Source of the DNA: Paenibacillus tianmuensis
GTDB lineage: Bacteria > Bacillota > Bacilli > Paenibacillales > NBRC-103111
Assembly (NCBI RefSeq): GCF_900100345.1
Contig: NZ_FMTT01000012.1
Location: 62,001-126,000 of the forward strand
Length of the DNA: 64,000 nt
Direction: 5' to 3'
Shown here: piece after piece, positions 19,346 to 29,585 of the stretch
How the letters are laid out: every line of letters starts with the position of its first letter
Position numbering within the stretch: position 1 is the first letter of the stretch
The notes under the pieces: model-generated
What the model was told of the DNA's origin: nothing
Seen by the model: only the letters and a program-made list of their open reading frames with translations
Database searches by the model: none
Program-made: the position numbers and the translations under genes

Positions 19346-19749
19346 CACCCCCTTTCGATCTCCCGCAGCAGCGTAGCCGCCCGGTCCACCCACTTGTCCT
19401 CCACGGTACCGTCTTTATCGAGCGGCTCCTGAAACTGATCCATTAACGCTCCATAGGTCCTGGCCTGCGCCTCATGATCCAATCCTTCGTTATAGACATG
19501 TTTGAGTACGAACGGGGTACCGATTCGGACAAAAGCGTCCGTAGAATCCGTATCTCCGTCCAGTACGCCGCTCGTAACTTCAAACGGGATGCGCAGCCAC
19601 ACTTTATGTCCCTCATCCAAATAGCGGTCGAAGGAACCGTGCTCATAATCCCAGTTGCCGCCTAATGTGAATTCATGCTCGTGCAGATAGCTTCGCACAT
19701 GTTCGAAAGGCTCTTCCCGCCCTTGCAAAGTCGAATCTAAAGGAACCAT
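19333..19749 (-). CDS. YugN-like family protein
   Basis: The protein has 138 residues from the ATG at 19749, chosen because GGAGGAG lies 8 bases upstream. The sequence pattern (PLDSTLQGREEPFEHVRSYL, then GGNWDYEHGSFDRYLD and VWLRIPFEVTSGVLD) fits the YugN-like family, whose function is unknown. The last five codons (GCTTP and stop) are encoded by the right border of the adjacent repeat element, so the native C terminus has probably been replaced. Confidence 0.65.
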   Translation of the reverse strand: MVPLDSTLQGREEPFEHVRSYLHEHEFTLGGNWDYEHGSFDRYLDEGHKVWLRIPFEVTSGVLDGDTDSTDAFVRIGTPFVLKHVYNEGLDHEAQARTYGALMDQFQEPLDKDGTVEDKWVDRAATLLREIERGCTTP

Positions 19750-19901
19750 CGGCATCTCCTCCAAAATAATGATCGCTGCAATAAAATCACGCTTAGCATG
19801 TACCGGGCCAAGTAAAATTATGCCCATCAAGTGGAATATAAACGCCGGCGGGTTCATTGGAACGACCGGCTTGCTTGTCCGTTTTCATACCCTAGTCTGC
19901 A

Positions 19902-19946
19902 AAGAAAAAAAGAAGCCGCTCCTCAAACTTCCGGAACGGCTTCTTT
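19902..19946 (-). terminator. Terminator of the peptide ABC transporter operon
   Basis: AAAGAAGCCG / CGGCTTCTTT stem with a long T-run on the minus strand, just past the last permease gene. Confidence 0.85.
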
Positions 19947-19963
19947 CCTTTACGCTCTTTGTT

Positions 19964-20848
19964 TTATTTCGTATCAAAAGCGCTGCGCAATCCATCGCCG
20001 ATGAAGTTGAAGCACATGATCGTCAGGAAGATCATAAAGCCGGGGATGAACGGATACCAAGGCGCATTGTTCAAAATCGTCAAGCTTTGCGCGCTTTGCA
20101 GCAAATTCCCCCAGCTCGCAGTAGGCGGCTGAATCCCCAGACCGAGGAAGCTGAGGCTGGACTCCGTCAAAATCATGGTGCCCATCTGCAGCGTTGCGGA
20201 GACGATAACCGGGGCGATGGCGTTGGGCAAAATATGTACGAAAATAATCCGGAAATCCGACATGCCGATGGTCCGCGCCGCATCAACGAACTCGCGGTTT
20301 TTGACCGAAAGGATTTGCCCTCGCAGCAGCCTCGCCTTGGACATCCAGCCGAATGCGACGAACACAACGATAATATTGAATAAATTCGGCTTCAGGACAG
20401 TAACGACCGTGATCAGAACGAAGAAGGTCGGAAAGGACAGCAAAATATCGACGATCCGCATCAGAAAGCCGTCGACTTTCCCTCCATAATAACCGGCCAG
20501 CGAGCCTACGGTAATCCCAATCAGCAGGTTAAGGATAACGGAAAAAATCGCGACGGAGAGCGATACCCGGGCGCCGTAAAGGACCCGGCTGAACAAATCC
20601 CGCCCTAAATCGTCGGTCCCGAACCAATGCTCGGCGCTCGGCGGCTTCAAACGGCTCATCAGATCCTGTTCCGCGGGATCGTGAAGAGCTATGACGGGCG
20701 CAAACAACGCGAGTAGAATGAGTACCGCCATAATCCACAGGCTGACAAAGGCCAGCCGGTTAGCCTTGAATCGTTCCCAAGCCCGACGTTTCGGTTTGGC
20801 GGCGGCCGCTGGAAGCTGGGCCTTATTCGTAGTTACGGCTTCATTCAT
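19964..20848 (-). CDS. Peptide/nickel-type ABC transporter permease (OppC/DppC family)
   Basis: This 294-residue inner-membrane permease has a cytoplasmic basic N terminus and an OppC N-terminal helix (about 30-50). A periplasm-facing segment typical of the family (HDPAEQDLMSRLKPPSAEHWFGTDDLGRDLFSRVLYGAR) precedes about five further helices and the EAA-type coupling loop (EFVDAARTIGMSDFRIIFVHILPN). It is the last gene of a five-gene operon and would pair with the upstream OppB-type permease, which is 3 bp away. It is translationally and functionally linked to that gene. Confidence 0.92.
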   Translation of the reverse strand: MNEAVTTNKAQLPAAAAKPKRRAWERFKANRLAFVSLWIMAVLILLALFAPVIALHDPAEQDLMSRLKPPSAEHWFGTDDLGRDLFSRVLYGARVSLSVAIFSVILNLLIGITVGSLAGYYGGKVDGFLMRIVDILLSFPTFFVLITVVTVLKPNLFNIIVVFVAFGWMSKARLLRGQILSVKNREFVDAARTIGMSDFRIIFVHILPNAIAPVIVSATLQMGTMILTESSLSFLGLGIQPPTASWGNLLQSAQSLTILNNAPWYPFIPGFMIFLTIMCFNFIGDGLRSAFDTK

Positions 20849-20851
20849 GGA

Positions 20852-21823
20852 TTATACCTTCGCCTCGCTTTTGCTGTAGCTGACCCGGGGATCCAGGATC
20901 GCATAAGATAGGTCGGCCAATATGCTGCCGAAGACATAGAGAAAAGCAGTCATTGTCGTAACGGCGAAGATGACCGGATAATCCCGCTGGAAAGCCGCTT
21001 CCGTGAATAGCCGGCCGATTCCGGGAATGCTGAAGATCGTCTCGACAATAACGGAGCCCGCGAAGAAACCAGGCAGCGATAGCCCGAACAGCGTTACCAA
21101 CGGAATCAGCCCGTTGCGCAGACCGTGGACGGTCAATATCCGTCCGCCCCGCAGCCCTTTGGCTTTAGCCGTACGCATGTAATCCTGATTGATGACCTCC
21201 AGCATGCTGGAGCGGACATACCGGATCCAGACCGCCACTTCAGAGCAAGCAATCGTAAATACCGGCAAAATCAGGTGAAGCACCCGGTCCCACAGGCCGG
21301 ACGGCGCATTGATCGTCTGCAGTCCGCCTGACGGCAGCCATCCGAGCTTCACGGCAAAGAACATCATCAACAGAAGGCCAAGCCAAAACCCGGGCAGCGA
21401 AATGCCGACGAACGTAATGCCGGACACGAGCTGGTCGAGACGCGAATTCGCTTTAACCGCGCACAAAATGCCGAGTGGAATCGCTATGGCCAAGGCCAGA
21501 GCAAAGCTTGTGACCGTCAGCAGCAAGGTATTCGGCAGCCGGTCCCAGATCAATTCTGAGACCGGCTGGCTTTTTTGAAACGAAGTGCCAAAATCCCCTT
21601 GCGCCAGGTCGCTGATCCATTTCCAATACTGAATGTATAACGGTTGATCCAAGCCGTAAGACTTGATCATATTCTCTTTATCGATGGCCTTGATCGTCGG
21701 ATCGTCGACGTACTGGGAGATCGGACTACCCGGAGCCATATGGATAATCAGAAAAGAAATGATCGTAATGCCGATCAGAATCGGAATGGCGTTCAGCAAA
21801 CGCCGAAGGGCATATCGGGCCAC
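20852..21823 (-). CDS. Peptide/nickel-type ABC transporter permease (OppB/DppB family)
   Basis: The 323-residue permease starts with the family's hallmark N-terminal helix (YALRRLLNAIPILIGITIISFLIIHMAPG). The EAA loop is YMRTAKAKGLRGGRILTVHGLRNGLIP, and about six transmembrane helices are visible. It forms the transmembrane channel together with the OppC-type protein. The gene lies between the binding-protein gene (52 bp upstream) and oppC (3 bp downstream). Confidence 0.92.
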   Translation of the reverse strand: MARYALRRLLNAIPILIGITIISFLIIHMAPGSPISQYVDDPTIKAIDKENMIKSYGLDQPLYIQYWKWISDLAQGDFGTSFQKSQPVSELIWDRLPNTLLLTVTSFALALAIAIPLGILCAVKANSRLDQLVSGITFVGISLPGFWLGLLLMMFFAVKLGWLPSGGLQTINAPSGLWDRVLHLILPVFTIACSEVAVWIRYVRSSMLEVINQDYMRTAKAKGLRGGRILTVHGLRNGLIPLVTLFGLSLPGFFAGSVIVETIFSIPGIGRLFTEAAFQRDYPVIFAVTTMTAFLYVFGSILADLSYAILDPRVSYSKSEAKV

Positions 21824-21875
21824 CGGATGTCACTTCTTTCATCATAATTTCGATCATAACGATCAACGGATTTTC

Positions 21876-23540
21876 TTATTTCGTGAAATACCACTTTTCG
21901 ACTTCCTTCAAAGCGTCGCGGTTCGGGTTAAAGCCTTCGAGAGTTGCCGGATAAGCCATCGTGGCGGTCGGTGAATAAATGAACGTATACGGCTGCTCTT
22001 CCGCGATTATAGCGTCGATTTTGGCCAGCAGCTCTTTGCGCTTGTTCATATCGAACGTGTTCAAGTCTTCGTCGATCAGCCTGTCGACCTCAGGATTTTT
22101 ATAAGAAATGTAGTTCGATCCCGTCTCCATCGCCGTGGAGTGCCAAATGCCTTGCGGGTTCGGGTCCCCCGAAATGCTCCAGCCATGGAAAAGAGCGACG
22201 AAGTTTTTACCCATCCAGTTTTTCGTAAAAGCAGAACCCTCAACAATCCGAGGCTGTACGCTAATGCCGACTTTTTTCAACTGCTGCTGAATTACGGTCA
22301 GCGCCTTCTCGCGAACCTTGTTTCCTTGGATCGTTTGCATTTCAAACTCGAATTTTTGACCGTTTTTCTCCAAAATATTGTCGCCGTCCGTATCCTTCCA
22401 GCCAGCATCAGCCAAAATCTTCTTCGCCTTTTCCGGATCGTACGGGAATTTCGGCACATTATCCGTGAACGACCAGTAGGATGGAGACGTCTGGCTGTGT
22501 ACGAGCTTTCCTTGTCCTTCGATGATGTTATCCACGATGCCTTGGCGGTCGATCGCCATCGTAAGCGCCTGACGCACCGATTTATCCTGGAACAACGGAT
22601 TGGTCAAATTCCAGGCTGCAAACATATAGGTCCCTGTGCCAATCCCTTTTTGCAGCTTGATCTTGCCCGACGTTTTGGCAAATTGCTCGATAGCTTGCAA
22701 ATTGTCGGCCGGCACTGCAACGACATTAATTTCACCCGCTTGCAGCTGCGCCATCATGGCGTTCGCATCGGGGACGATCTTCGCCGATATTTTCTCGATG
22801 GCCGGCTTGCCGCCGTAATAGCTGTCGTTGCGAACAAAGCGCAAATATTGGCCTTGCTTCCATTCTTCCAGCCTGTACGGGCCTGATCCGACCGGCTGCT
22901 TCGCGAAGGTCGATTTTTCCATGTCTTTTACGGCAACATCCTTCAGCAAATGCTGAGGCAAAATATTATAAATCAGCATATCGATGTATCCGGCATGCGG
23001 CTCTTTGAACGTAAATTTAACGGTCGTATCGTCCGTTTTCTCAATCTTCGCCAATTTTTCAAACGTTCCTTTGCGTGGTCCTTTGTAATCCGGATTCAGC
23101 GGAATGTTGTATGTAAATACGACGTCGTCGGCCGTTACCGGCTTGCCGTCGCTAAATTTGGCGTCGTTGCGGATTTTAATCGTCATTTCTTTTTTGTCTT
23201 GCGAGAACTGAGGTTGCCCAACCGCCAAATCCGGAACGATTTCCTGTTTATCGTTAAAATCATACAACGAGCTGAACACCAGCTCGATCACTTCACTGGA
23301 AACGGTAGTGGTCGCCCAAAAACGGATAAAACCTTGCGGATCCAGCAAATAAGCCGTATTGATTTCGCCGCCGTCCACCTTTTCTTTTTTACTGCCGTTA
23401 GCCGCCGCCCCATCGGCCGGCTTCTCGCTCGTTGTGGCGGTTCCGCCGCCTCCGGACGTGCAGGCGCTCAGCAACAGCGCGGTGGTCATCAACGTGGCAA
23501 GAGCGATATTTCCCGCTTTGCCGATTTTTTTGAACAACAT
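21876..23540 (-). CDS. Lipid-anchored peptide-binding protein, ABC transporter family 5
   Basis: The protein has 554 residues from the ATG at 23540 (GAGAGGGG upstream); the frame continues further upstream without a ribosome site. A lipoprotein signal peptide ends in LLLSAC (Cys about 23), followed by a Gly/Ala/Thr linker. The mature part is a family-5 solute-binding protein (VIELVFSSLYDFNDKQEIVPDLA, KFSDGKPVTADDVVFTYN, PVGSGPYRL, VRQALTMAIDRQGIVD). It captures oligopeptides, or less likely nickel or other family-5 ligands, for the OppBC channel. In the operon it sits between the two ATPase genes and the permeases. Confidence 0.92.
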   Translation of the reverse strand: MLFKKIGKAGNIALATLMTTALLLSACTSGGGGTATTSEKPADGAAANGSKKEKVDGGEINTAYLLDPQGFIRFWATTTVSSEVIELVFSSLYDFNDKQEIVPDLAVGQPQFSQDKKEMTIKIRNDAKFSDGKPVTADDVVFTYNIPLNPDYKGPRKGTFEKLAKIEKTDDTTVKFTFKEPHAGYIDMLIYNILPQHLLKDVAVKDMEKSTFAKQPVGSGPYRLEEWKQGQYLRFVRNDSYYGGKPAIEKISAKIVPDANAMMAQLQAGEINVVAVPADNLQAIEQFAKTSGKIKLQKGIGTGTYMFAAWNLTNPLFQDKSVRQALTMAIDRQGIVDNIIEGQGKLVHSQTSPSYWSFTDNVPKFPYDPEKAKKILADAGWKDTDGDNILEKNGQKFEFEMQTIQGNKVREKALTVIQQQLKKVGISVQPRIVEGSAFTKNWMGKNFVALFHGWSISGDPNPQGIWHSTAMETGSNYISYKNPEVDRLIDEDLNTFDMNKRKELLAKIDAIIAEEQPYTFIYSPTATMAYPATLEGFNPNRDALKEVEKWYFTK

Positions 23541-23580
23541 GGCAAGTTCCCCTCTCTTTTCGATGCCTTCTGCAGGCTGT

Positions 23581-24537
23581 TTATATGAAATGGCACGAGG
23601 CATAATGCCCCGGCTCCGCTTCCTGAAAAACAGGCTTCTCGATTCGGCAGCGCTCCACTGCATGCGGACACCGCGGATGGAACGCGCAGCCTGACGGCGG
23701 ATTTGCCGCGTTCGGCACTTCTCCTCTTAAGATGATCCGCTCCCGCTTGCCGTCCACATCCGGTTCGGGTACGGACGACAGAAGCGCCTGGGTATACGGA
23801 TGCTTGGGGCTACCGAACAACTGGTCCCGGCTGGCCAACTCGACAATTTGACCCAAGTACATGACCGCGACCCGATCGGAAATATGTCGGACGACGCTAA
23901 GATTGTGCGAAATGAACAAGTACGACACTTTCGTCCGCGTCTGCAGCTCCTCCAGCAGGTTGACGATCTGCGCCTGGATCGAGACATCGAGCGCCGAGAC
24001 CGGTTCGTCCGCCACGATGAGCTTCGGACTTAACGCAACGGCTCGGGCAATCGCAATACGCTGCCGCTGTCCTCCGGAAAATTCATGTGGGTACATGCTA
24101 ATCGCATGAGACCTTAGTCCGACCGTATCCAAGAGCTGCTCCGCCCGCTTCATCGCGTCCGACCACTTCAAGCCGCCTTGGACCACAAGCGGCTCGGCAA
24201 TCGCTTTACCCACCGTCATTCTCGGATTTAACGATGCATACGGGTCCTGAAAGACGCACTGCATCTCTTTCCGGATCGGCCGAAGCTGCCGTTGATTCCA
24301 ACTGCCGATCGAAGTCCCGTTAAACACGATTTCACCTTCGGTCAGATCGAGCAAGCGCAAAACCAACCGCCCGACCGTCGACTTGCCGCAGCCGGATTCG
24401 CCTACAATGCCCAGCGTTTCCCCTTTAAATACCGTAAAGCTGACATTGTCAACCGCTTTGACGGCTCCATTTTTCAAGCTGCCGCCGATGCCAAAATATT
24501 TTTTTAACCCTTTAATCTCCAGAAGCGGAGCCCCCAC
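23581..24537 (-). CDS. Peptide ABC transporter ATP-binding protein (OppF/DppF family)
   Basis: The 318-residue ATPase has Walker A GESGCGKS, signature FSGGQRQR, Walker [13 protein letters not shown] and the OppF-type C-terminal extension ([15 protein letters not shown]) with conserved cysteines that bind a [4Fe-4S] cluster in homologues. It works as a pair with the OppD-type gene just upstream (28 bp away). Many OppF proteins begin by marking the ligand-specific set, but nothing here fixes the substrate. Confidence 0.92.
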   Translation of the reverse strand: MGAPLLEIKGLKKYFGIGGSLKNGAVKAVDNVSFTVFKGETLGIVGESGCGKSTVGRLVLRLLDLTEGEIVFNGTSIGSWNQRQLRPIRKEMQCVFQDPYASLNPRMTVGKAIAEPLVVQGGLKWSDAMKRAEQLLDTVGLRSHAISMYPHEFSGGQRQRIAIARAVALSPKLIVADEPVSALDVSIQAQIVNLLEELQTRTKVSYLFISHNLSVVRHISDRVAVMYLGQIVELASRDQLFGSPKHPYTQALLSSVPEPDVDGKRERIILRGEVPNAANPPSGCAFHPRCPHAVERCRIEKPVFQEAEPGHYASCHFI

Positions 24538-24565
24538 GTGTCGATCATCTCCCTCTCAATCCGTA

Positions 24566-25528
24566 CTAGGTCAAAATACAGCGAACTTGATGTCCCGTTC
24601 CGATCTCCCGCAGCTCGGGTAGCCGCTCGCTGCATTCCGCTTTCGCCATCGGACAACGCTCGGCAAACCGGCAGCCGGCCGGAAAAGCACCTGCGGGCGG
24701 AACGCTTCCCGCTATCGGGACAAGCCGCCCAATAGCCCCCTGCATGCGTGGCGTCGATTGGAGCAGGCCTTTCGTGTACGGATGTCTGGCATCTGTAAAC
24801 AACGTTCTTACGTCTGCCGTCTCGACGATTTGACCGGCATACATGACGATGACGCGCGTAGCCATTTCGGCAACAACGCCCAAGTCATGCGTGATGAACA
24901 GCACGGACATGTCGGTTTCGCGAAGCAGCTGTCGGATCAGGTCCAGCACCTGAGCCTGAATCGTCACATCCAAAGCCGTCGTCGGCTCGTCGGCAATAAG
25001 CAGCTCCGGCTTGCAGGCCATCGCCATCGCCAGCATGACACGCTGCCGCATACCGCCCGACAGTCGGTGCGGATACTCTTTCCGAATCCGCGAAGGCTCC
25101 GGAAATCCGACGCGCCGCAGCCAATCCTCCGCAATTGTAACCGCTTCCGATTTGCTTACGCCGAGATGCCGGGTAATCGCTTCGGTCAGCTGCTTCCCGA
25201 TGGGAAGCACCGGATTCAACGAAGTCATCGGCTCCTGAAAGATCATCGCGATTCGACGTCCGCGAACGCCTGACATCTCCCGATTGCTGAGGCCGACCAA
25301 ATTCCGACCCCCGAAACGGACTTCGCCGCTCGCAATCTCCCCTGTCCGGGGAAGCAGCTGCATGATCGACAAGGAAGTCATGCTCTTGCCGCAGCCAGAT
25401 TCGCCTACGAGCGCGACCACTTCGTTCGTTCCGATTTTAAAATCGATGCCATCGACAACTGTCAGTTCCCTCTTTTTGTCTTTAATTACCGTTTTAAGCG
25501 ATTTCACTTCTAAAAGTGCCTCAGACAA
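24566..25528 (-). CDS. Peptide ABC transporter ATP-binding protein (OppD/DppD family)
   Basis: The 320-residue ATPase has Walker A GESGCGKS, signature LSGGMRQR, Walker [13 protein letters not shown], His-switch FITHDLGVV and the oligopeptide C-terminal domain ([15 protein letters not shown]). It is the first gene of the operon, which runs D-F-A-B-C. The 250-bp AT-rich stretch upstream (25529-25778) must hold the promoter, but no convincing box pair was found in it. Confidence 0.92.
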   Translation of the reverse strand: MSEALLEVKSLKTVIKDKKRELTVVDGIDFKIGTNEVVALVGESGCGKSMTSLSIMQLLPRTGEIASGEVRFGGRNLVGLSNREMSGVRGRRIAMIFQEPMTSLNPVLPIGKQLTEAITRHLGVSKSEAVTIAEDWLRRVGFPEPSRIRKEYPHRLSGGMRQRVMLAMAMACKPELLIADEPTTALDVTIQAQVLDLIRQLLRETDMSVLFITHDLGVVAEMATRVIVMYAGQIVETADVRTLFTDARHPYTKGLLQSTPRMQGAIGRLVPIAGSVPPAGAFPAGCRFAERCPMAKAECSERLPELREIGTGHQVRCILT

Positions 25529-25699
25529 GGGATCACCTTCACTTCCACATTCATTGTGTCATAAAAATTCACTTCGCTGGAATTATTTCGGATGACAGCA
25601 TCAAATCTCATTATGAAGTTAATTGACCAACTTGTCATTAGAAATTTTAATATTTTACAAATTTTTTTGAATTCTCCTTAAGCACCAGTAAATTAAAGA

Positions 25700-25735
25700 C
25701 AAAAAAGAGATGAAAATGTAAATTATTTTCATCTC
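25700..25735 (-). terminator. Terminator after the M3 peptidase remnant
   Basis: GAGATGAAAAT / ATTTTCATCTC perfect stem followed on the minus strand by TTTTTTGTC. It survives downstream of the decayed peptidase gene and insulates the transporter operon. Confidence 0.8.
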
Positions 25736-25778
25736 ACAGGAAAATTTATGTTAGTTTCTCAAAGCAGGCTTTCCAATT

Positions 25779-26179
25779 CTAGAACGCGCGAATGTCCGCC
25801 TTTTCCAACCACGCGCCGATATCGCCGATGACCGACTCAACCGTGCCTTCCGCAAACGGTGAAAGCAGTCCTGTCACCTCCACCAGCTCGCGGAACGAAC
25901 GGCTCCGCAAAGCTTGACGTAATCGTCCCAAGCCCGCTTGCTGTCGCTTTGTGCGCGGGACCAGAATTGGAACGCGCAGATTTGCGCCAGCGTGTAGTCG
26001 ATATAATAAAACGGCGTGCGAAAAATATGCCGCTGCTGATACCAGTACCCTCCACGATTCAACAAATCGTTCTCCTCCAGCGCCAAATCCGGGCGATAAA
26101 CCGATTCCAGCTCGCGCCACTTGGCTTTGCGCTCCGCAGGGGTTGCTTCGGGGTACTCGTACACGAAATGCTGGAATTG
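25779..26179 (-). pseudogene. M3-family oligoendopeptidase, C-terminal remnant
   Basis: About 130 codons match the C-terminal end of M3 (PepF-like) zinc peptidases: QHFVYEYPEATPAER, then RHIFRTPFYYIDYTLAQICAFQFW and, in another frame, SRSFRELVEVTGLLSPFAEGTV. The frame changes near 25913, so one indel is required. Nothing of the HExxH catalytic core is present upstream, where an unrelated spore-protein gene and terminator lie. It is therefore truncated as well as frameshifted. The adjoining peptide transporter makes an original peptide-use cluster likely. Confidence 0.75.
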
Positions 26180-26192
26180 TTACATTACCACG

Positions 26193-26233
26193 AAAAAGAG
26201 GAAGCCTCGAATTTCCATTCGGGCCTCCTCCTT
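26193..26233 (-). terminator. Terminator of the gamma-SASP-like gene
   Basis: An imperfect GAGGA..GCC..CGA / TCG..GGC..TCCTC stem is followed on the minus strand by TCTTTTTC. Confidence 0.65.
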
Positions 26234-26251
26234 TGTATCTACGGTATTTTG

Positions 26252-26398
26252 TTATTGTCTGGCCGATTCGCTGGCGCTCTCGCTCGCGTTGTTTTGAGCC
26301 GGCTGCTTCACGTTATTAGCCAAAACTTCTTCGGAAAACTCCGTATCGGTTTTGAGGTTTTTATTTAGATTCACATTTTGATTTTTATTTTTAGCCAT
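26252..26398 (-). CDS. Small gamma-type acid-soluble spore protein-like gene
   Basis: The 48-codon gene has an excellent ribosome site (GGGGAGGTG, 6 bases before ATG at 26398). The product is Asn/Gln/Lys-rich, lacks cysteines and hydrophobic stretches, and contains TDTEFSEEVLANNVKQPAQN. This aligns by eye with the SspE repeat TEFASETNAQQVRKQNQQ. Gamma SASPs are amino-acid stores in the spore core. It has only one repeat where SspE has two. The assignment rests on this motif and composition. Confidence 0.55.
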   Translation of the reverse strand: MAKNKNQNVNLNKNLKTDTEFSEEVLANNVKQPAQNNASESASESARQ

Positions 26399-26463
26399 CG
26401 CTATCACCTCCCCTGATACCCTTTATTATGGGTTTCAAGAAGAGACGTTATGCTAGAAAATTT

Positions 26464-27117
26464 TTAAAACAGCAGCTCGCTTTTCAGTTGGTTCCAGAGC
26501 GTTTCATTAATTTTCCCGTCGCCCCTTTTCACCACGAAGACGTTCAGCGTTTTTTTGCCCCACTCTTTGTAGACCTGATTCTTCGTCTCGAAGTACAAGT
26601 CGATCCGATTGCCTTTGATGGCACTGCCCGTATCCGCGACAACCCCGTAGCCGTAGCCGGGAATATAAAGCACCGTTCCGATCGGAAACACCTTCGGGTC
26701 GGCAGCGATCGTAGAGAACGCTTCGACATTCCGGGTAACCTTCATTCCGGAAAACGTAACTCCGTATTCGGGATGTCCGGGGCTTTTGCCCGTCGATTCT
26801 CGCCCGGCATAGTAACCGGTTGCCGTCACTTCGACGGCTTTATAGCTGGATAAATCTTGTCCTTCGTGGGGAAACAGCTTGTAATTCATCTTACGGCGGC
26901 CGCTCGCGGCAGATACAGGTTGCGAGTCGGGCGGCTTGACCTCCGGCTTGCTGACACCGGGTGAATGCAGGGATACGGGAAAAGCGGCGATCGGCGGCTC
27001 GTTGTTCGGCGCCGTAGACCGTTTGTAATCCTGTTGTTTTTCAAACCATAGCAAGAAGGACAGCATCAAAGCGATGAACAAGATCCATTTGGCATGGCTT
27101 GCGGTTTTTGGTAGCAT
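26464..27117 (-). CDS. 3D-domain (YuiC-like) cell-wall protein
   Basis: The 217-residue protein has an N-terminal signal anchor (about 12-30, [15 protein letters not shown]), a Pro/Ser-rich spacer and a C-terminal 3D domain (about 90-205). The family's aspartates are visible in [18 protein letters not shown]. The [14 protein letters not shown] opening and [13 protein letters not shown] are typical of the MltA-like double-psi barrel that cleaves peptidoglycan glycans in YuiC/Sps-type proteins. It is probably exported and active on the wall during stationary phase or germination (family inference). Confidence 0.8.
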   Translation of the reverse strand: MLPKTASHAKWILFIALMLSFLLWFEKQQDYKRSTAPNNEPPIAAFPVSLHSPGVSKPEVKPPDSQPVSAASGRRKMNYKLFPHEGQDLSSYKAVEVTATGYYAGRESTGKSPGHPEYGVTFSGMKVTRNVEAFSTIAADPKVFPIGTVLYIPGYGYGVVADTGSAIKGNRIDLYFETKNQVYKEWGKKTLNVFVVKRGDGKINETLWNQLKSELLF

Positions 27118-27257
27118 GAGCTTGGTTTAAACCTCCCCTTATTAGAAGAGGCTCTCCAACATTCGCAAGATCTATACACAGTATCCCTCGAAACAAGCAA
27201 GCTGTAACCCCTTAACCTACAAGCCCCCTATAAAATAGCTTCCCATAGACAAATGCA

Positions 27258-27296
27258 AAGAACCTGCCCCTTCAACAAGGAGCAGGCCTTTCTGCC
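27258..27296 (-). terminator. Terminator of thrS
   Basis: CCTGCTCC...GGGGCAGG stem followed on the minus strand by TTCTTTGC, 22 bases after the thrS stop. Confidence 0.65.
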
Positions 27297-27317
27297 AAAT
27301 CATTATCGTATAGCAGC

Positions 27318-29255
27318 TTACGCTTGCTTGGTCCGAATGTCTTCCCGGATCATCTCGATGACGCTATCTACGCCGTGTGCGCCGAGGTCGCCCTGACCGC
27401 GCTTGCGGACAGATGCGCCCGATGTTTGCACTTCGTTTTCGCCGACAACGAGCATGTACGGAATTTTCTCAAGCTGCGCTTCACGAATTTTGTATCCGAG
27501 CTTCTCGTTGCGCAGATCGGCTTCGACCCGGATACCGGCGTTTTGCAGCTTCGCTTCGACTTCCTTGGCGTACTCGTCGAAGTTGCCGGATACCGGAAGC
27601 ACCTTCGCCTGTACCGGACACAGCCAGGTCGGCAGCGCGCCGGCGAAGTTCTCAAGCAAGAAAGCGGTCATCCGTTCCATGGTCGAAATAATGCCGCGGT
27701 GAATCACGACCGGACGGTGCTTCTGACCGTCGGCTCCGACGTATTCCAATTGGAAGCGCTCCGGCAGCAGGAAGTCGAGCTGCGCGGTCGACAGCGTCTC
27801 TTCTTTCTTAAGCGCCGTCTTGATCTGCACGTCCAGTTTCGGACCGTAGAAGGCCGCCTCGCCTTCCGCTTCGAAGAATGGCAGACCGAGCTCCTCGACC
27901 ACCTCGCGAAGCATCCGCTGCGACATTTCCCACATTTCGTCGTTTTGGAAATATTTCTCGGTATCCTTTGGATCACGGTACGACAGACGGAAACGGTATT
28001 CCTTAATGCCGAAGTCCTCGTACACTTGACGGATCAGGTTCACGACGCGCGCGAACTCTTCCTTGATTTGATCCGGGCGGCAGAAAATATGCGCGTCATT
28101 GAGCGTCATCGCCCGTACGCGGTGCAGGCCAGTAAGCGCTCCGGACATCTCGTAGCGGTGCATCGTGCCGAGCTCGGCGATCCGCACCGGCAGGTCGCGG
28201 TAACTGCGCATATCGCTCTTGTACACCATCATATGGTGCGGGCAGTTCATCGGACGCAGTACAAGCTCCTCATTGTCCAATTCCATCTTAGGGAACATGT
28301 CTTCCTGATAATGCTCCCAGTGGCCGCTCGTTTTGTACAATTCCATGTTGGCAAGCACCGGCGTATAGACGTGCTGGTAGCCGAGACGCTCCTCCAGATC
28401 GACGATATAACGCTCCAGGGTGCGGCGTACTTTGGCGCCGTGCGGCAGCCAGATCGGTAGTCCTTGGCCGACTTCGTTGGAGAAGGTGAACATTTTCAGC
28501 TCTTTGCCGAGCTTGCGGTGGTCACGTTTTTTTGCTTCCTCCAGCAAGTGCAAATGCTCGTCCAGCTCCGATTTTTTCGGGAACGCCGTGCCGTAGATGC
28601 GCTGCAGCATTTTGTTCTTGGAATCGCCGCGCCAGTAAGCGCCCGCTACGCTGAGCAGCTTGAACGCTTTGATCCGTCCGGTGGACGGCAGATGCGGTCC
28701 GCGGCACAAGTCGAAAAATTCGCCTTGATCATACATCGTAATGACCGAATCTTCCGGCAGGTCACGAATCAGTTCCAGCTTGAGCGGGTCCTCCAGCTCG
28801 CCGAAAATGCTCAGCGCTTCCTCGCGGCTGACCACCCGGCGACGGATCGACAAGTTTTCCTGAACGATGCGTTCCATTTCTTTCTCGATTTTACCCAGAT
28901 CCTCCGGGCTGATCGACGTTTCCATATCGATATCGTAGTAGAATCCGTCTTCGATCACCGGTCCGATGCCGAGCTTGACGTTTTTGTTCCCGTACAGCCG
29001 TTTAATTGCCTGCGCCATCAAATGCGCCGTACTGTGACGGTATACCTCCAAGCCTTCCTCACTGTCCAGCGTAACGATTTGCAGCGCAGCGTCTTCTTGC
29101 AGCGGCGTGCTCAAATCGACCAATTTTCCGTTGAGTTTGCCTACGACGGCATTTTTTTTCAGTCCCGAGCTGATCGAGCCTGCTACCTCTTCCACCGTCG
29201 TTCCCTGCGGATATTCCTTCACCGCTCCGTCGGGAAAAGTTACTTTTACAGCCAT
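27318..29255 (-). CDS. thrS: Threonyl-tRNA synthetase
   Basis: This class II synthetase has 645 residues from the ATG at 29255 (GGAGG, 8 bases upstream). Domains in order are TGS (about 1-60, [21 protein letters not shown]), an editing/SAD domain with [16 protein letters not shown], and a catalytic core with the zinc/active-site motifs [13 protein letters not shown] and [14 protein letters not shown]. The anticodon-binding domain is at the C terminus ([14 protein letters not shown]). It charges tRNA-Thr. A T-box leader controls it. The preceding gene is ytxC, the same order as in B. subtilis. Confidence 0.97.
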   Translation of the reverse strand: MAVKVTFPDGAVKEYPQGTTVEEVAGSISSGLKKNAVVGKLNGKLVDLSTPLQEDAALQIVTLDSEEGLEVYRHSTAHLMAQAIKRLYGNKNVKLGIGPVIEDGFYYDIDMETSISPEDLGKIEKEMERIVQENLSIRRRVVSREEALSIFGELEDPLKLELIRDLPEDSVITMYDQGEFFDLCRGPHLPSTGRIKAFKLLSVAGAYWRGDSKNKMLQRIYGTAFPKKSELDEHLHLLEEAKKRDHRKLGKELKMFTFSNEVGQGLPIWLPHGAKVRRTLERYIVDLEERLGYQHVYTPVLANMELYKTSGHWEHYQEDMFPKMELDNEELVLRPMNCPHHMMVYKSDMRSYRDLPVRIAELGTMHRYEMSGALTGLHRVRAMTLNDAHIFCRPDQIKEEFARVVNLIRQVYEDFGIKEYRFRLSYRDPKDTEKYFQNDEMWEMSQRMLREVVEELGLPFFEAEGEAAFYGPKLDVQIKTALKKEETLSTAQLDFLLPERFQLEYVGADGQKHRPVVIHRGIISTMERMTAFLLENFAGALPTWLCPVQAKVLPVSGNFDEYAKEVEAKLQNAGIRVEADLRNEKLGYKIREAQLEKIPYMLVVGENEVQTSGASVRKRGQGDLGAHGVDSVIEMIREDIRTKQA

Positions 29256-29286
29256 GTCCACTACCTCCAATACATTGTAGAAAATA

Positions 29287-29585
29287 CAAAAAGCGTATCA
29301 TCCCGAAAGGGACGAGTACGCTTAGCTCGTGGTTCCACCCTAATTCAATCCGCAGCTCTTCATTCCAACACAAGACCGGTCTGCGAATCCTTCATTCATT
29401 CGGTAACGGGAATTATCCGGCGATTTATACTACGCGTCTCCGGCCGCTGATAATCAGGCAAGGGGACACTTTCCAAATCACGGCTACAAAGGGGTAACCG
29501 ATTGACGTTCGCTGAAGGGGATTGCAGCCGGCGTCCCCTCTCTCTGGACAGCACTTCAACCGATCGTATCTTCGATCTTTGCCTT
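29287..29585 (-). ncRNA. T-box leader of thrS
   Basis: The minus strand has the T-box sequence AGGGTGGAACCACGAGC (29325-29342), directly before a strong terminator (AAGCGTA..TCCC hairpin, 29291-29323, then TTTTTG). About 240 bases upstream form the stem I region, with an AGAGA element and an ACC (Thr) triplet that could be the specifier. Uncharged tRNA-Thr binding should favour the antiterminator. The exact specifier loop was not folded. Confidence 0.9.

Noticed and set aside
18779-19446. Overlapping open frames inside the 94-bp repeat array
   Set aside because: The repetitive product follows the DNA repeat period, with no ribosome site and no domain.
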